Below, piece by piece: positions 41,346 to 49,798 of a stretch of 64,000 nucleotides of DNA. The notes beneath the pieces are model-generated. The model ran no database searches, had not been told where the DNA came from, and saw nothing but the letters and a program-made list of their open reading frames with translations. The translations under genes and the position numbers were made by a program. Every line of letters begins with the position of its first letter. Position 1 is the first letter of the stretch. The stretch is from the NCBI RefSeq assembly GCF_024171925.1, contig NZ_JAMTCO010000003.1, positions 310,001 to 374,000 of the forward strand, read 5' to 3'. The stretch comes from Actinokineospora diospyrosa. Lineage in GTDB: Bacteria > Actinomycetota > Actinomycetes > Mycobacteriales > Pseudonocardiaceae.

Positions 41346-42773
41346 GTGACCGAACTGTCCGAGGCCAGGCAGGTGGACTTCGCCGCCGGGGTCGCCCGCT
41401 CCGCGCTGGCAGGCACCACCGGCGAGTTCGACTCCTGGCTCGCCGACTGCCGCGACCGGTTCCACACCCGCGTCGAACCCGTCCCGCTCGACCGCCTCGA
41501 CGGCTGGTCCGTGCACCCCGAGACCGGCGACATCGGCCACCACAGCGGGAAGTTCTTCACCGTGCGCGGCCTGGACGTCGAGGTCGTAGGCGCGCCGATC
41601 CCGCGCTGGAGCCAGCCGATCATCAGCCAGCCCGAGATCGGCATCCTCGGCATCCTCGTGCGCGAGTTCGACGGCGTGCCGCACCTACTGATGCAGGCCA
41701 AGGTCGAGCCAGGCAACGTCAACGGCGTGCAGTTGTCGCCAACTGTGCAGGCCACGCGCAGCAACTACACCAGCGTCCACGGCGGTAAGGCCGTGCCGTA
41801 CCTGGACTACTTCCGCGACACGTCCCGGCACACCGTCCTCGCCGACGCCCGCCAGTCCGAGCAGGGCGCCTGGTTCCACCGCAAGCGCAACCGCAACATG
41901 GTCGTGCGGGTCGACGAGCCGGTCGAGGTGCTCGACGGGTTCTGCTGGCTGACCCTGGCCCAGGTGCACGCGCTGCTGCGGCTCGACGACCTCATCAACA
42001 TGGACACCCGCACCGTGCTCTGCTGCTTCCCGTTCTCCGGTGCCGGGGTGGCCTACCGCTACCCCGGGGCGCGGGACTTCGCCGCGGACCTGGTCGGCGC
42101 GCTGGACCCGGCCGCGCCCGCCGCGCACACCATGGGCGAGCTGCTCAGCTGGATCACCGACTCGCGCACCCGCCACGACGTGCGCGTGCGCGAGATCCCG
42201 CTCAACGAGGTCACCGACTGGCGCTGGGCGGGCGGGCGCATCAGCCACGACACCGGCCTGTTCTTCGACGTCGTCGGGGTCGGCGTCACCGCGGCGGGCC
42301 GCGAGGTCGGCCGCTGGCACCAGCCGATGCTGCGGCCGCGCGGCCTCGGCCTGGTCGCCTTCCTGGTCCGCCGGGTCGGCGGCGTGCCGCACGTGCTGAT
42401 GAACGCCAAGGTCGAACCCGGCTACTTCGACGTCGTCGAGCTCGCCCCGACCGTGCAGTGCACCCCCGACACCTACGCCGAGCTGCCAGCCGAGGCCCGG
42501 CCGCCGTTCCTCGACGAGGTGCTCGCCGCCCCGCCCGAGCGCGTCCGGTTCGACGCCGTGCACTCGGAGGAGGGCGGCCGGTTCATGCACGCCAGGACCC
42601 GCTACGTCGTGGTGGAGACCGACGCCGAGGTCGCCCCCGACCACCCCGACTACCGCTGGCTCGCCCCGCACCAGCTGGCGACCCTCCTGCGGCACAGCCA
42701 CTACCTCAACGTCCAGGCGCGCAGCGTGCTCGCCTGCCTGCACAGCCTGGTCACCCCGGAGGGAACGCCATGA
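41346..42773 (+). CDS. dTDP-4-keto-6-deoxyglucose 2,3-dehydratase (EvaA/TylX3-like)
   Basis: The 475-residue protein consists of two homologous halves, as in EvaA, SpnO and OleV. Each half repeats a WSQP/WHQP segment (PRWSQPII and GRWHQPML), an LxMxAKVEPG block ([10 protein letters not shown] and [10 protein letters not shown]) and a [12 protein letters not shown] block. The family removes the C2 hydroxyl by 2,3-dehydration, giving the 3,4-diketo intermediate used by 3-aminotransferases. The GTG start at 41346 lies downstream of the AGGGG-type promoter. The stop overlaps the aminotransferase start (ATGA). The codons are strongly GC-ending, unlike the methyltransferase just upstream. Confidence 0.95.
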   Translation: MTELSEARQVDFAAGVARSALAGTTGEFDSWLADCRDRFHTRVEPVPLDRLDGWSVHPETGDIGHHSGKFFTVRGLDVEVVGAPIPRWSQPIISQPEIGILGILVREFDGVPHLLMQAKVEPGNVNGVQLSPTVQATRSNYTSVHGGKAVPYLDYFRDTSRHTVLADARQSEQGAWFHRKRNRNMVVRVDEPVEVLDGFCWLTLAQVHALLRLDDLINMDTRTVLCCFPFSGAGVAYRYPGARDFAADLVGALDPAAPAAHTMGELLSWITDSRTRHDVRVREIPLNEVTDWRWAGGRISHDTGLFFDVVGVGVTAAGREVGRWHQPMLRPRGLGLVAFLVRRVGGVPHVLMNAKVEPGYFDVVELAPTVQCTPDTYAELPAEARPPFLDEVLAAPPERVRFDAVHSEEGGRFMHARTRYVVVETDAEVAPDHPDYRWLAPHQLATLLRHSHYLNVQARSVLACLHSLVTPEGTP

Positions 42774-43879
42774 CCACCCGCGTCTGGGACTACCTGCCCG
42801 AGTACGAGAACGAGCGCGAGGACATCCTCGACGCGGTGGACACGGTGTTCCGGTCCGGGCAGCTCGTCTTCGGTCCCAGCGTGCGCGGTTTCGAGGAGGA
42901 GTTCGCCGCCTACCACGGCGTCGGCCACGGGGTCGGGGTGGACAACGGGACGAACGCCCTGGTCCTGGCCCTGCGCGCGCTCGGGGTCCGCCCCGGCGAC
43001 GAGGTGGTGACGGTGTCCAACACCGCGGCGCCCACGGTCATCGCCATCGACCAGGTCGGCGCCACGCCGGTGTTCGTCGACGTGCACGAGCGCAACTACC
43101 TGATGGACGTCAGCCAGGTCGAGGCCGCGATCACCCCGCGCACCACCTGCCTGCTGCCCGTCCACCTCTATGGTCAATGCGTCGATCTCGCCCCTCTTAC
43201 CGCCTTGTCGAGCAAGCACGGCATCCCAATCCTGGAGGACTGTGCCCAGTCTCACGGCGCGAGGCAGGGGGGCCGGATCGCGGGGACCACAGGTAGGGCT
43301 GCCGCGTTCTCCTTCTACCCGACCAAGGTTCTAGGCGCCTACGGCGATGGTGGTGCTGTCATCACCGACGACGCCGAGGTGGATGCCAGCCTGCGCAGGC
43401 TGCGGTACTACGGCATGGACAAGCAGTACTACGTCGTGGAGACACCCGGTCACAACTCGCGATTGGATGAGGTCCACGCGGAGATCCTGCGTCGCAAGCT
43501 CCGCCGCCTGGACGGGTACCTCGATGCCCGCCGCAAGGTTGCGGAGCGATATGCGGAGGCTTTGGCGGACACGGAGTTAGTCCTGCCTGCGGTTGAACCG
43601 GGTAACGAGCACGTGTACTACGTCTATGTCGTCCGCCATCCCCGGCGAGACGCGATCCTGGAGGCTTTGCAGGCCTACGACATCTCGCTGAACGTGAGCT
43701 ACCGGTGGCCGGTGCACACGATGAGCGGGTTCGCCCACCTCGGCTACGGGCCGGGGTCGCTGCCGGTGACCGAGCGCGTGGCCGACGAGATCTTCTCGCT
43801 GCCGATGTACTCGTCGCTGTCGGAGGACTTGCAGGACAAGGTCATCAGCGCGCTGCGGGAGGTCTTGCGCGCGGTGTGA
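42770..43879 (+). CDS. DegT/DnrJ/EryC1 family sugar 3-aminotransferase (EvaB-like)
   Basis: This 369-residue PLP enzyme has the catalytic Lys186 in [15 protein letters not shown] and Asp157 in ILEDCAQ, with the family motif SHGARQGG. Coupled to the 2,3-dehydratase by an ATGA overlap, it most likely installs the C3 amino group on the 2-deoxy-3,4-diketo sugar. With the dimethyltransferase, epimerase and 4-ketoreductase it completes a dTDP-3-dimethylamino-2,3,6-trideoxyhexose, such as the rhodosamine/megosamine or angolosamine types. Codon use switches from GC-ending to mixed at about 43165. A TTA codon is at 43577-43579. Confidence 0.94.
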   Translation: MTTRVWDYLPEYENEREDILDAVDTVFRSGQLVFGPSVRGFEEEFAAYHGVGHGVGVDNGTNALVLALRALGVRPGDEVVTVSNTAAPTVIAIDQVGATPVFVDVHERNYLMDVSQVEAAITPRTTCLLPVHLYGQCVDLAPLTALSSKHGIPILEDCAQSHGARQGGRIAGTTGRAAAFSFYPTKVLGAYGDGGAVITDDAEVDASLRRLRYYGMDKQYYVVETPGHNSRLDEVHAEILRRKLRRLDGYLDARRKVAERYAEALADTELVLPAVEPGNEHVYYVYVVRHPRRDAILEALQAYDISLNVSYRWPVHTMSGFAHLGYGPGSLPVTERVADEIFSLPMYSSLSEDLQDKVISALREVLRAV

Positions 43880-43928
43880 GCCGCCCTCGGTGGGCAATGT
43901 CCACTGTGGTCGAATAGTGTCTCTCGGC

Positions 43929-44273
43929 ATGGACTCGCCTCATGACGCCATCGTCCTCGACCTGCTCGAGCAGGGCGTCGACGACTGGGTACCGGCGCGT
44001 TCGTTGAGCTACTGCTTGTGGCAGGTCAGCGGCGACGACCTCGCCGCGACCCGGGCCCTGGCCGTCGAGGTCGTCGGCGCGCTGCTGCGCGAGGACCTGA
44101 TGGCGGTCGGTGAACTCGGTGAACCCGGTTTCGTCGCCTGGACGGGTGATCCGGCGGACGTCCTGGACCGGTTCATCAGCGCCATGGCGGCCGTCAACTG
44201 GGAACCCGACACCACGTCGTGGTGGTTCTCGCTCACCGAGCACGGGGAAGAGGTCGCCCGCGCCCGGCTGTGA
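43929..44273 (+). CDS. Hypothetical protein, 114 aa
   Basis: A short GC-biased frame encodes MDSPHDAIVLDLLEQG and ends EHGEEVARARL. I do not recognise a family. It has no signal peptide or membrane segment and is predicted mostly helical and acidic. The ATG at 43929 is preferred; an in-frame GTG at 43917 is possible. It follows the aminotransferase after about 50 bases, which include a TCCACTGTGG palindrome (43900-43909). It may be the last gene of the sugar operon or the first outside the cluster. Confidence 0.6.
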   Translation: MDSPHDAIVLDLLEQGVDDWVPARSLSYCLWQVSGDDLAATRALAVEVVGALLREDLMAVGELGEPGFVAWTGDPADVLDRFISAMAAVNWEPDTTSWWFSLTEHGEEVARARL

Positions 44274-44300
44274 CCGCCCGGACCTGGCGTCAGTACCCTG

Positions 44301-44317
44301 GGGAAATGCGGTTTCCC
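44301..44317. promoter_or_regulatory. GGGAAA-N5-TTTCCC inverted repeat upstream of P450
   Basis: A perfect 6-bp inverted repeat with a 5-base spacer lies in the 270-bp gap between the hypothetical gene and the P450. It resembles a dimeric regulator operator. The regulator is unknown. Confidence 0.4.
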
Positions 44318-44470
44318 GGAATTTCGGAATCGCGCCCGCGGCGGGCGGACAATGCCCGGCGGAATACCCACCGGCACTTCTTCCCCCGCGCACCCGGGCC
44401 GACCGGCCAAAACGGACTGAAGTACGCCCAGGTGCCCCGGTGTGAGTTGGGTCATGTCCACCCGTCCGGC

Positions 44471-44513
44471 CGCTGAGAGGTCGCTGAGACCCCGACCGGT
44501 CCCCCGGTAGGGT
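44471..44513 (+). promoter_or_regulatory. CGCTGAGA direct repeat (11-bp period) and -10-like box before P450
   Basis: CGCTGAGA occurs at 44471-44478 and 44482-44489, exactly one helical turn apart, as in SARP-type operators. TAGGGT at 44508-44513 is a possible -10 box 18 bases later, and the P450 ATG follows at 44546. Confidence 0.35.
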
Positions 44514-44545
44514 CGGCCCGGGCAAGCGTCCCGGGGGAGGTCGCA

Positions 44546-45826
44546 ATGGGTCTCATTCGGACGGTCGGCACGACCGTCGCGGCACGGCTGGCGCGTACCG
44601 CGCTGGCCCGCCTGGTGCTGCGCAAAGTGGGCACCAGAGCGCTGTCGCTGCTGCCCGATGGGGCGCTGGTGCCGCTGCGCCGCGACGGCCTCGAACCGAC
44701 CGCTGAGCTGGACGGGATCCGCGAGCAGGCGCCGATCACCAGGCTGCCGGTCCCGTTCGGGGTGAACGTCTGGCTGGTCACCGGCTACGCGGAGAACAAG
44801 CAGGTGCTCGCCGACACCACCTCGTTCAGCAACGACTACACCCACCTGGGCGAACTCATCGGGATCCAGGACCAGAACCCCGGCGGCCTCGGGTTCGCCG
44901 ACCCGCCCGACCACACCCGGTTGCGCAAGCTGCTCACCCCCGAGTTCACCATGCGCAGGCTCTCGCGCCTCGGCCCGCGCATCGACGCCATCGTGGCCGA
45001 CTGCCTGGACCGGATGGCAGCCGCCACCGACCCGGTCGACCTGGTCGAGGCCTTCGCGCTGCCCATCCCGTCGCTGACCATCTGCGAGCTGCTCGGCGTC
45101 CCCTACGCCGACCGCGACGAGTTCCAGCGCCTCGCGGTGGCCCGGTTCGACCTCTTCGGCGGCGCGGGCGCCTCCATCGGCGCCATCTCCGAATCGCTGG
45201 TCTACCTGGAGGGCGTGGTCAAGGCCCAGCGCGTCGACCCGGGCGACGGGCTGCTCGGCATGATCATCCGCGAGCACGGCGACGACGTCGACGACAAGGA
45301 GCTCGCAGGCCTGGCCGACGGCATCCTGACCGGCGGCTTCGAGACCACCGCCAGCATGCTCGCCCTGGGTGCCCTCATCCTGCTGCGCGACCAGGCCACC
45401 AGCGACCGGGTGCGCGAGGACGACGCCGCCATCGGCCCGTTCGTCGAGGAGCTGCTGCGCTACCTGACCGTGGTCCAGGTCGCCTTCCCGCGCTTCGCCC
45501 GCCGCGACCTGGAGATCGCGGGCGCCCGGATCAGCGCCGGTGACGTGGTCGTCTGCTCGTTGAACGCGGGCAACCGCGACGACGCCCTGGTCGGCGGCAG
45601 ACCCGGGTTCGACCCCACCAGGAAGCCCACCCAGCACCTGGCCTTCGGCCACGGCGCGCACCGCTGCATCGGCGCGGAACTGGCCAGGATGGAGCTGCGC
45701 GCCGCCTACCCGGCCCTGGTCCGCCGATTCCCCCGGCTGCGGCTGACCAATCCGGAGTCGTCACTGCGATTCCGCAAGACGTCCATTGTCTACGGCGTCG
45801 AGGAAATCCCGGTCAGCATCGGCTGA
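44546..45826 (+). CDS. Cytochrome P450 with N-terminal extension
   Basis: The 426-residue P450 has heme motif FGHGAHRCIG (Cys374), ExxR in EELLRY (302-305) and I-helix GGFETT (263-268), so it should be a functional monooxygenase. It has about 50 extra N-terminal residues, Arg/Leu-rich and ending LLPDGALVPLRRDG, before the P450 fold. The ATG follows GGGGGAGG. It sits just outside the sugar operon and could hydroxylate or epoxidise the macrolide, but it has its own promoter region and the link is inference. Because the heme Cys is present it is not a DesVIII-type helper. Confidence 0.93.
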   Translation: MGLIRTVGTTVAARLARTALARLVLRKVGTRALSLLPDGALVPLRRDGLEPTAELDGIREQAPITRLPVPFGVNVWLVTGYAENKQVLADTTSFSNDYTHLGELIGIQDQNPGGLGFADPPDHTRLRKLLTPEFTMRRLSRLGPRIDAIVADCLDRMAAATDPVDLVEAFALPIPSLTICELLGVPYADRDEFQRLAVARFDLFGGAGASIGAISESLVYLEGVVKAQRVDPGDGLLGMIIREHGDDVDDKELAGLADGILTGGFETTASMLALGALILLRDQATSDRVREDDAAIGPFVEELLRYLTVVQVAFPRFARRDLEIAGARISAGDVVVCSLNAGNRDDALVGGRPGFDPTRKPTQHLAFGHGAHRCIGAELARMELRAAYPALVRRFPRLRLTNPESSLRFRKTSIVYGVEEIPVSIG

Positions 45827-46016
45827 CCCCTTTCCCGGGCATCCGGCATTCACCACCGCGGGCCATTCCCGGGCACCGTGGATCCGCCGCGCGGCACCCA
45901 CCTGGGTACGCTCCGCGCCGAGGGATCACGGCACCCGCTCGCGCCGTCCCCGTCGGGCAGCCCCCGACGCGCGCGGCGCCCGGGGTCCCGCATGTCCCGA
46001 AGAAGGAAGGTCCCCG

Positions 46017-46592
46017 ATGTCGTTCCGCCGCCTCGCCGCCACCCTGCTCCTGGCGGGCGCAGCTGTCCTGGGCACCGCGCTGCCCGCCTCGGCGCACGCC
46101 GAGCTCAAGTCGAGCGATCCGGCCAAGGGCGCGAGCCTGGCCCAACTGCCCACCACCCTGACGCTGACCTTCACCGAGGCGGTCACCGCCAAGGTCGACG
46201 CGGTCGCGGTCAGCAGCCCCGGCGGGGTCCGCTGGATCGTGGGCACCCCCGCGGTCGCGGGCACCGTGGTCACCGTCCCGGTGCAGCCGGTCGGCCCGGC
46301 CGGGCCGTACGTGATCGAGTACCGGGTGAACTCCGACGACGGCCACACCGTCAGCGGCGCCATCGACTTCACCCTGGCCGTCGACGCCCCCGCGCCGACC
46401 ACGACAACCACCGAGGCCCCCGCCACGACCCCCGAGGTCGTCGCTACCGAGTCCACCCAGCCCCCGGCAGCACAACCTGCCGCCGCGGAGACCGGTATGC
46501 CTACCTGGGTCTGGTTCGTCGCGGGCCTGGTGGTGCTGGTCGCGCTCGTGGTCGGCCTGCTGTTGCGCTCCCGCCGCCCCAGCGGGAAGTAG
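46017..46592 (+). CDS. CopC-domain copper-binding secreted/membrane-anchored protein
   Basis: The 191-residue protein has a signal peptide ending ASA, giving a mature N-terminal His (HAELKSSDPAKGA) as in CopC/PcoC copper-binding proteins. The CopC domain ends with DDGHTVSGAIDFTL. A Thr/Pro/Ala-rich linker leads to a C-terminal membrane segment (about residues 160-182) followed by RSRRPSGK. It probably binds copper at the outer face of the membrane. The ATG at 46017 is chosen for its GGAAGG site and the signal peptide. It is convergent with the DinB gene. Confidence 0.9.
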   Translation: MSFRRLAATLLLAGAAVLGTALPASAHAELKSSDPAKGASLAQLPTTLTLTFTEAVTAKVDAVAVSSPGGVRWIVGTPAVAGTVVTVPVQPVGPAGPYVIEYRVNSDDGHTVSGAIDFTLAVDAPAPTTTTTEAPATTPEVVATESTQPPAAQPAAAETGMPTWVWFVAGLVVLVALVVGLLLRSRRPSGK

Positions 46593-46600
46593 CCCCCCGC

Positions 46601-46626
46601 GCGGGTCAGGCCTCGGCCTGGCCCGC
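46601..46626. terminator. Bidirectional terminator hairpin between copC-like and DinB genes
   Basis: GCGGG-t-CAGGCC and GGCCTG-g-CCCGC form a strong near-perfect hairpin between the two convergent genes, overlapping the last codons of the DinB gene. There is no clear U-tract. Confidence 0.55.
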
Positions 46627-47202
46627 GTCCCGGGCCACCTGCTCCAGGGTGGCCCGGTAGTCGACCCACCAGGCGGCGTCGCCCTCGGGCATGTTGTCCA
46701 CCCCCGCGCGTAGACCAACCCCGCCGTCGATGAGCTCGCGGACGATGTCGGCGTGCCCCGCGTGCCGGTGCGTCTCGGCGACCATGTGCACCAGCAGCCG
46801 GTGCAGGGTCGTCTCCGCCCGCTCGGCGGGCCAGTGCGGCACCCGGCCGAGCGCGTCCAGCGGGAGCCGGTCGATCGTCTCGTCCGAGTGGACCCACACG
46901 TTGCGGTAGAGCTCCACGATGTCCTTGCGCGACTCGTCCGCGCTGGCCCACATGTCGACGTTGGGTTCGGTGTCGACCAGGTCCAGCCACGGCAGGTGGA
47001 CCGGGTACGGCCGGCCGAAGCTGTCGCCGAAGTAGCCGATCTCGCAGCCCGAGACGTGTTTGACCAGGCCGAGCAGGTTCGTGCCGGTGGGGGTCAGCGG
47101 GCGCCGGATGTCGTATTCGGACAACCCGTCCAGCTTCCACAGCAGCGCCTCGCGGGCGACGCGCAGGTAGCGGTGCAGGTCGGCTTTGGGCTCGGAGGTC
47201 AT
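46606..47202 (-). CDS. DinB/DUF664 family protein
   Basis: About 198 residues, beginning MTSEPKADLHRYLRVAREALLW. The first metal-site His is in LGLVKHVSGCEIGYF and the C-terminal HxxxH is in MVAETHRHAGHADIVREL, as in DinB four-helix proteins, many of which are mycothiol-dependent metalloenzymes in actinobacteria. The substrate is unknown. The ATG at 47202 fits the family start better than the ATG ten codons upstream. It is convergent with the CopC-like gene and divergent from the PstS-like gene. Confidence 0.85.
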   Translation of the reverse strand: MTSEPKADLHRYLRVAREALLWKLDGLSEYDIRRPLTPTGTNLLGLVKHVSGCEIGYFGDSFGRPYPVHLPWLDLVDTEPNVDMWASADESRKDIVELYRNVWVHSDETIDRLPLDALGRVPHWPAERAETTLHRLLVHMVAETHRHAGHADIVRELIDGGVGLRAGVDNMPEGDAAWWVDYRATLEQVARDAGQAEA

Positions 47203-47361
47203 GGCACCCAGCATCGCAGCTCCCCCCGACACCCGCGCCCGGGCGACCGGCGGCTGAACCGCGGGTGAACGGATGGCTGTCGCGGTGCCCGCGGGTGATC
47301 TCCCTCCCTAGGCTTTGCGCGCGGTGTCGACTCAGGGGTCGACCGGGGAGGGGCTGTCGCC

Positions 47362-49050
47362 GTGACCGACCTGCGGGAGGCGCTGCGCGCGGTGCTGGAC
47401 TTCCTCGGCGCGGGCAACCTGGTGCTGGGCATCGTGCTGCTCATCGCCACGCCGTTCGTCGACCGGTTCCTGATCCGGCGCAAACGGGTCAGCTACCGGG
47501 TGCACTACAACTCCAAGATCGGCCTCGGCCCGGAGAAGCTGCTCGACGAGTCCGCCGCGGGCACCCCCGGCCAGCTCGCCACCCTGACCCGGCTGCTGGA
47601 CCGGCTCAGCATCGTGGTCATCCGCATCCGCAACACCGGCGGCTACGACATCGCCCCCGACGACTTCGACAAGCCGCTGACCTTCACCTTCGGCGAGCGG
47701 GTGGTGTGGAACGCGCGGTTCTCCGAGGCGGGGTCCGCCGAGGTCCGCGAGAAGCTGCGCGCCGGGCTGCGGTTCTTCCGCACCGACGGCGCCGAGCCGG
47801 TCGGTCCCACCATCACCGCCGGGGAGCGGGACAACCTGCGCACGGTCCGCGACAAGATGACCCAGCGCATGGTCCGCTGGATCGGCGGCCAGGCGCCCGC
47901 GCCCAAGGAGCCCGAGGCCGAGCCGCGCTGGCACGGCGTGCGGCTGGAGACCCTGGCGCTCAAGCGCAAGCAGAAGATCAAACTGGTCGTGGTGCTGGAG
48001 GAACCCGAGGACCACCCGGGCGGTGAGACCAGCAAGGAGATCACCGTCACCGGCAAGCTCGACGACAACGGCATCATCAAGGACGAGAAGCGCGAGCGCC
48101 GGTTCACCCTGCCCAGGCTCACCGGCGCGCTGGCCCTGGCGCTGACCGCCTTCCTGGTGCTGAGCCTGGTGTTCGCCTCGCCCCCGGTCGACCCGTCGGT
48201 GCACTGCGCGGAGGGTGAGCTCACCATCAAGGGCTCCAGCGTCTTCACCCCCACGATGGCCGCGATGGCCGAGGACTACATGGCCGTGTGCTCCGACGCC
48301 CACATCAGCACCCAGGCCACCGGCAGCATCGACGGCGTGCGCTGGCTGACCGGCGCCGACCCGACCACCTCCGCCGCCCTCTCCGACGGACAGCAGCACG
48401 CGGCGGGGCTGAACTCGCTGCAGCTGGCCGTGGTCATCTACCACGTGGTGGTCAACGCCGAGGTCCCCGTCGACTCGCTCACCACCGCCGAGCTGGTCAA
48501 GATCTACCGCGGCGAGATCACCGACTGGAACCAGCTGCGCCCGGGCACCGCGTCCCTGCCCATCCGCATCGTCGGCCGCGGCCAGTCCTCCGGCACCCGG
48601 CAGCTGTTCGAGAGCCAAGTCCTGCGCGGCGGCGAGGGCGGGCTGTCGTCCAACGAGTGCCTGACCGCCGACCGCGACCCCAGCGCCCGGGTCATCCGCT
48701 GCGAACGCGACTCCAACGCCGACTTGGTCGCCAAGATCAGCGAGGTCCCCGGGACGATGGGCTACGCGGACGCGCCCTCGGTCGCCGAGGCGCGCAAGAA
48801 GGGCGACCTGAAGTCGATCAGCATCGACGGCAAGACCTTCGACACCGCCGTGGGGCTGGCGTCGAACTATCCTTTTTGGACGGTTGAGCACCTGTACACG
48901 AAGGGGGCTCCCGCGCCGGATGGGTTGCTGGGGGCGTTCACGGAGTACATCCGGACGCACGACAGTGCTCGGTCGCGGCTGAGGGACTCTGGGTATCTGC
49001 CGTGCACGACGCCGGAGGGGGCGTCGTTGAGCTTGTGCAACAACCGTTAG
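47362..49050 (+). CDS. Two-TM membrane protein with extracellular PstS-like substrate-binding domain
   Basis: The 562-residue protein has a first TM segment (about 17-34) followed by RFLIRRKR, then a soluble region (40-250) containing LSIVVIRIRNTGGYDI, a second TM (254-272) and a periplasmic-binding-protein type domain (287-550) with PstS motifs TIKGSSVFTP, GRGQSSGTRQLF and GEITDWNQL. By the positive-inside rule the middle domain is cytoplasmic and the binding domain outside. Ordinary PstS is a free lipoprotein with a pst transporter; no pstCAB is present. This looks like a sensor or anchored binding protein, possibly for phosphate. The start is GTG at 47362. It ends just before the repeat-rich gap. 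Confidence 0.82.
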   Translation: MTDLREALRAVLDFLGAGNLVLGIVLLIATPFVDRFLIRRKRVSYRVHYNSKIGLGPEKLLDESAAGTPGQLATLTRLLDRLSIVVIRIRNTGGYDIAPDDFDKPLTFTFGERVVWNARFSEAGSAEVREKLRAGLRFFRTDGAEPVGPTITAGERDNLRTVRDKMTQRMVRWIGGQAPAPKEPEAEPRWHGVRLETLALKRKQKIKLVVVLEEPEDHPGGETSKEITVTGKLDDNGIIKDEKRERRFTLPRLTGALALALTAFLVLSLVFASPPVDPSVHCAEGELTIKGSSVFTPTMAAMAEDYMAVCSDAHISTQATGSIDGVRWLTGADPTTSAALSDGQQHAAGLNSLQLAVVIYHVVVNAEVPVDSLTTAELVKIYRGEITDWNQLRPGTASLPIRIVGRGQSSGTRQLFESQVLRGGEGGLSSNECLTADRDPSARVIRCERDSNADLVAKISEVPGTMGYADAPSVAEARKKGDLKSISIDGKTFDTAVGLASNYPFWTVEHLYTKGAPAPDGLLGAFTEYIRTHDSARSRLRDSGYLPCTTPEGASLSLCNNR

Positions 49051-49120
49051 TGGGGTGACGGGCGCAACGTTCGCGGGTGTGCTCAGCCTTCGCGGTTGAC
49101 TTCAACGTCCGTGGTTGCTG

Positions 49121-49363
49121 CGGTTATCCACAACGGTTGTGGTTGTCCACAGGGTGCTGCTTGGGGCTGCCGGTTTGGTGGTGTCGCTCGGTAGGCTGTA
49201 TATCGGGGGCGCTTGTGGCGGATGATCTTGTGGATGCGTGCTGTGGTGGCGTGGGTTGTCCACAATGGCTGTGGTTGTCCACAGGGCGCTGTTCGCTGCT
49301 CCCGTTGTGTCGGTGCTGCGCGGTAGGCTGTGTATTTGGGGGCTTTTGATCAGGTTGATCTTG
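49121..49363. repeat. Degenerate tandem repeat (two units of about 110 bp) with four DnaA-box-like sites
   Basis: Unit A is about 49121-49230 and unit B about 49253-49363. Each begins with a pair of TTRTCCACA sites (49124-49132 and 49143-49151; 49256-49264 and 49275-49283), 19 bp apart within a pair and 132 bp between pairs. Each continues with CGGTAGGCTGT and a short G run and ends with TGATCTTG. It is noncoding and lies downstream of the PstS-like gene. TTATCCACA is the E. coli-type DnaA box and TTGTCCACA is the form favoured in high-GC actinobacteria. Confidence 0.7.
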
Positions 49364-49479
49364 GCGTAGGCCGTGGTTGGGGGTGCGGGGCAAGGGATTC
49401 GGGCCTCCGCCTTCGGCTCCGGTGAACGGCCTCGTCGCCTGGCGGCGACCTCGGCGCCCGATCCGCGATTTTCGAGCTT

Positions 49480-49626
49480 TGCTCGATGGGGTGGACCTGT
49501 TTTGTGCGGGGCCCCTACGACACCCGTGGCAGGACCGCAAAGCAGGGGCCGAAAAGACTGGCCCTGCCGCGCGGAAACGCTACGGGTGCCGTCCCCCCGC
49601 ACAAAACAGGTCCACCCCATCGAGCA
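49480..49626. repeat. Inverted-repeat element copy 1: perfect 32-bp ends with nested hairpins
   Basis: Arms 49480-49511 and 49595-49626 are perfect 32-bp inverted repeats (core GGGGTGGACCTGTTTTGTGC). Inside them CACCCGT pairs with ACGGGTG, and GCAGGGGCC/GGCCCTGC forms a central hairpin with loop gaaaagact. Transcribed, the whole element would fold into one long rod. A second, diverged copy lies at 62394-62536. Both copies lie at gene 3' ends, here between two convergent genes. Confidence 0.85.
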
Positions 49627-49627
49627 C

Positions 49628-49798
49628 TTGGCACCAGCGAGTCCGACTGTCCAGGCGCTGGGTTGGCAGGGCAGCCGAGGGCGGGCTGGGATGGCACCGG
49701 ATCTTCCGAGTGTCCAGGGGCTGGGTAGGTGGGTTGGGGCGGACCTGACGGGGGGCGGGTTGGCGCCAGCGGGTCCGGGTGTCCAGGGGCTGCTAGGT
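49628..49798. repeat. Three imperfect direct repeats downstream of the WD40-KAP gene
   Basis: Units of about 40 bp begin at about 49628, 49691 and 49760 (spacing 63 and 69). Each has a tggc(a/g)cc start, a tccg segment and a tgtccagg-n-gctg core. The third overlaps the stop codon (49793-49795) of the WD40-KAP gene on the minus strand. No coding function is seen. Confidence 0.5.

Noticed and set aside
44546..45826. DesVIII/EryCII-like glycosyltransferase helper
   Set aside because: The heme-binding Cys374 and I-helix motifs are intact, so it is a real P450.
49121..49363. Chromosomal origin of replication
   Set aside because: Only four boxes, no dnaA/dnaN/gyrB neighbourhood and no AT-rich unwinding region.
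49480..49626. Insertion sequence or MITE with target duplication
   Set aside because: No transposase and no obvious flanking direct repeats at either copy. I keep it as a structured repeat only.
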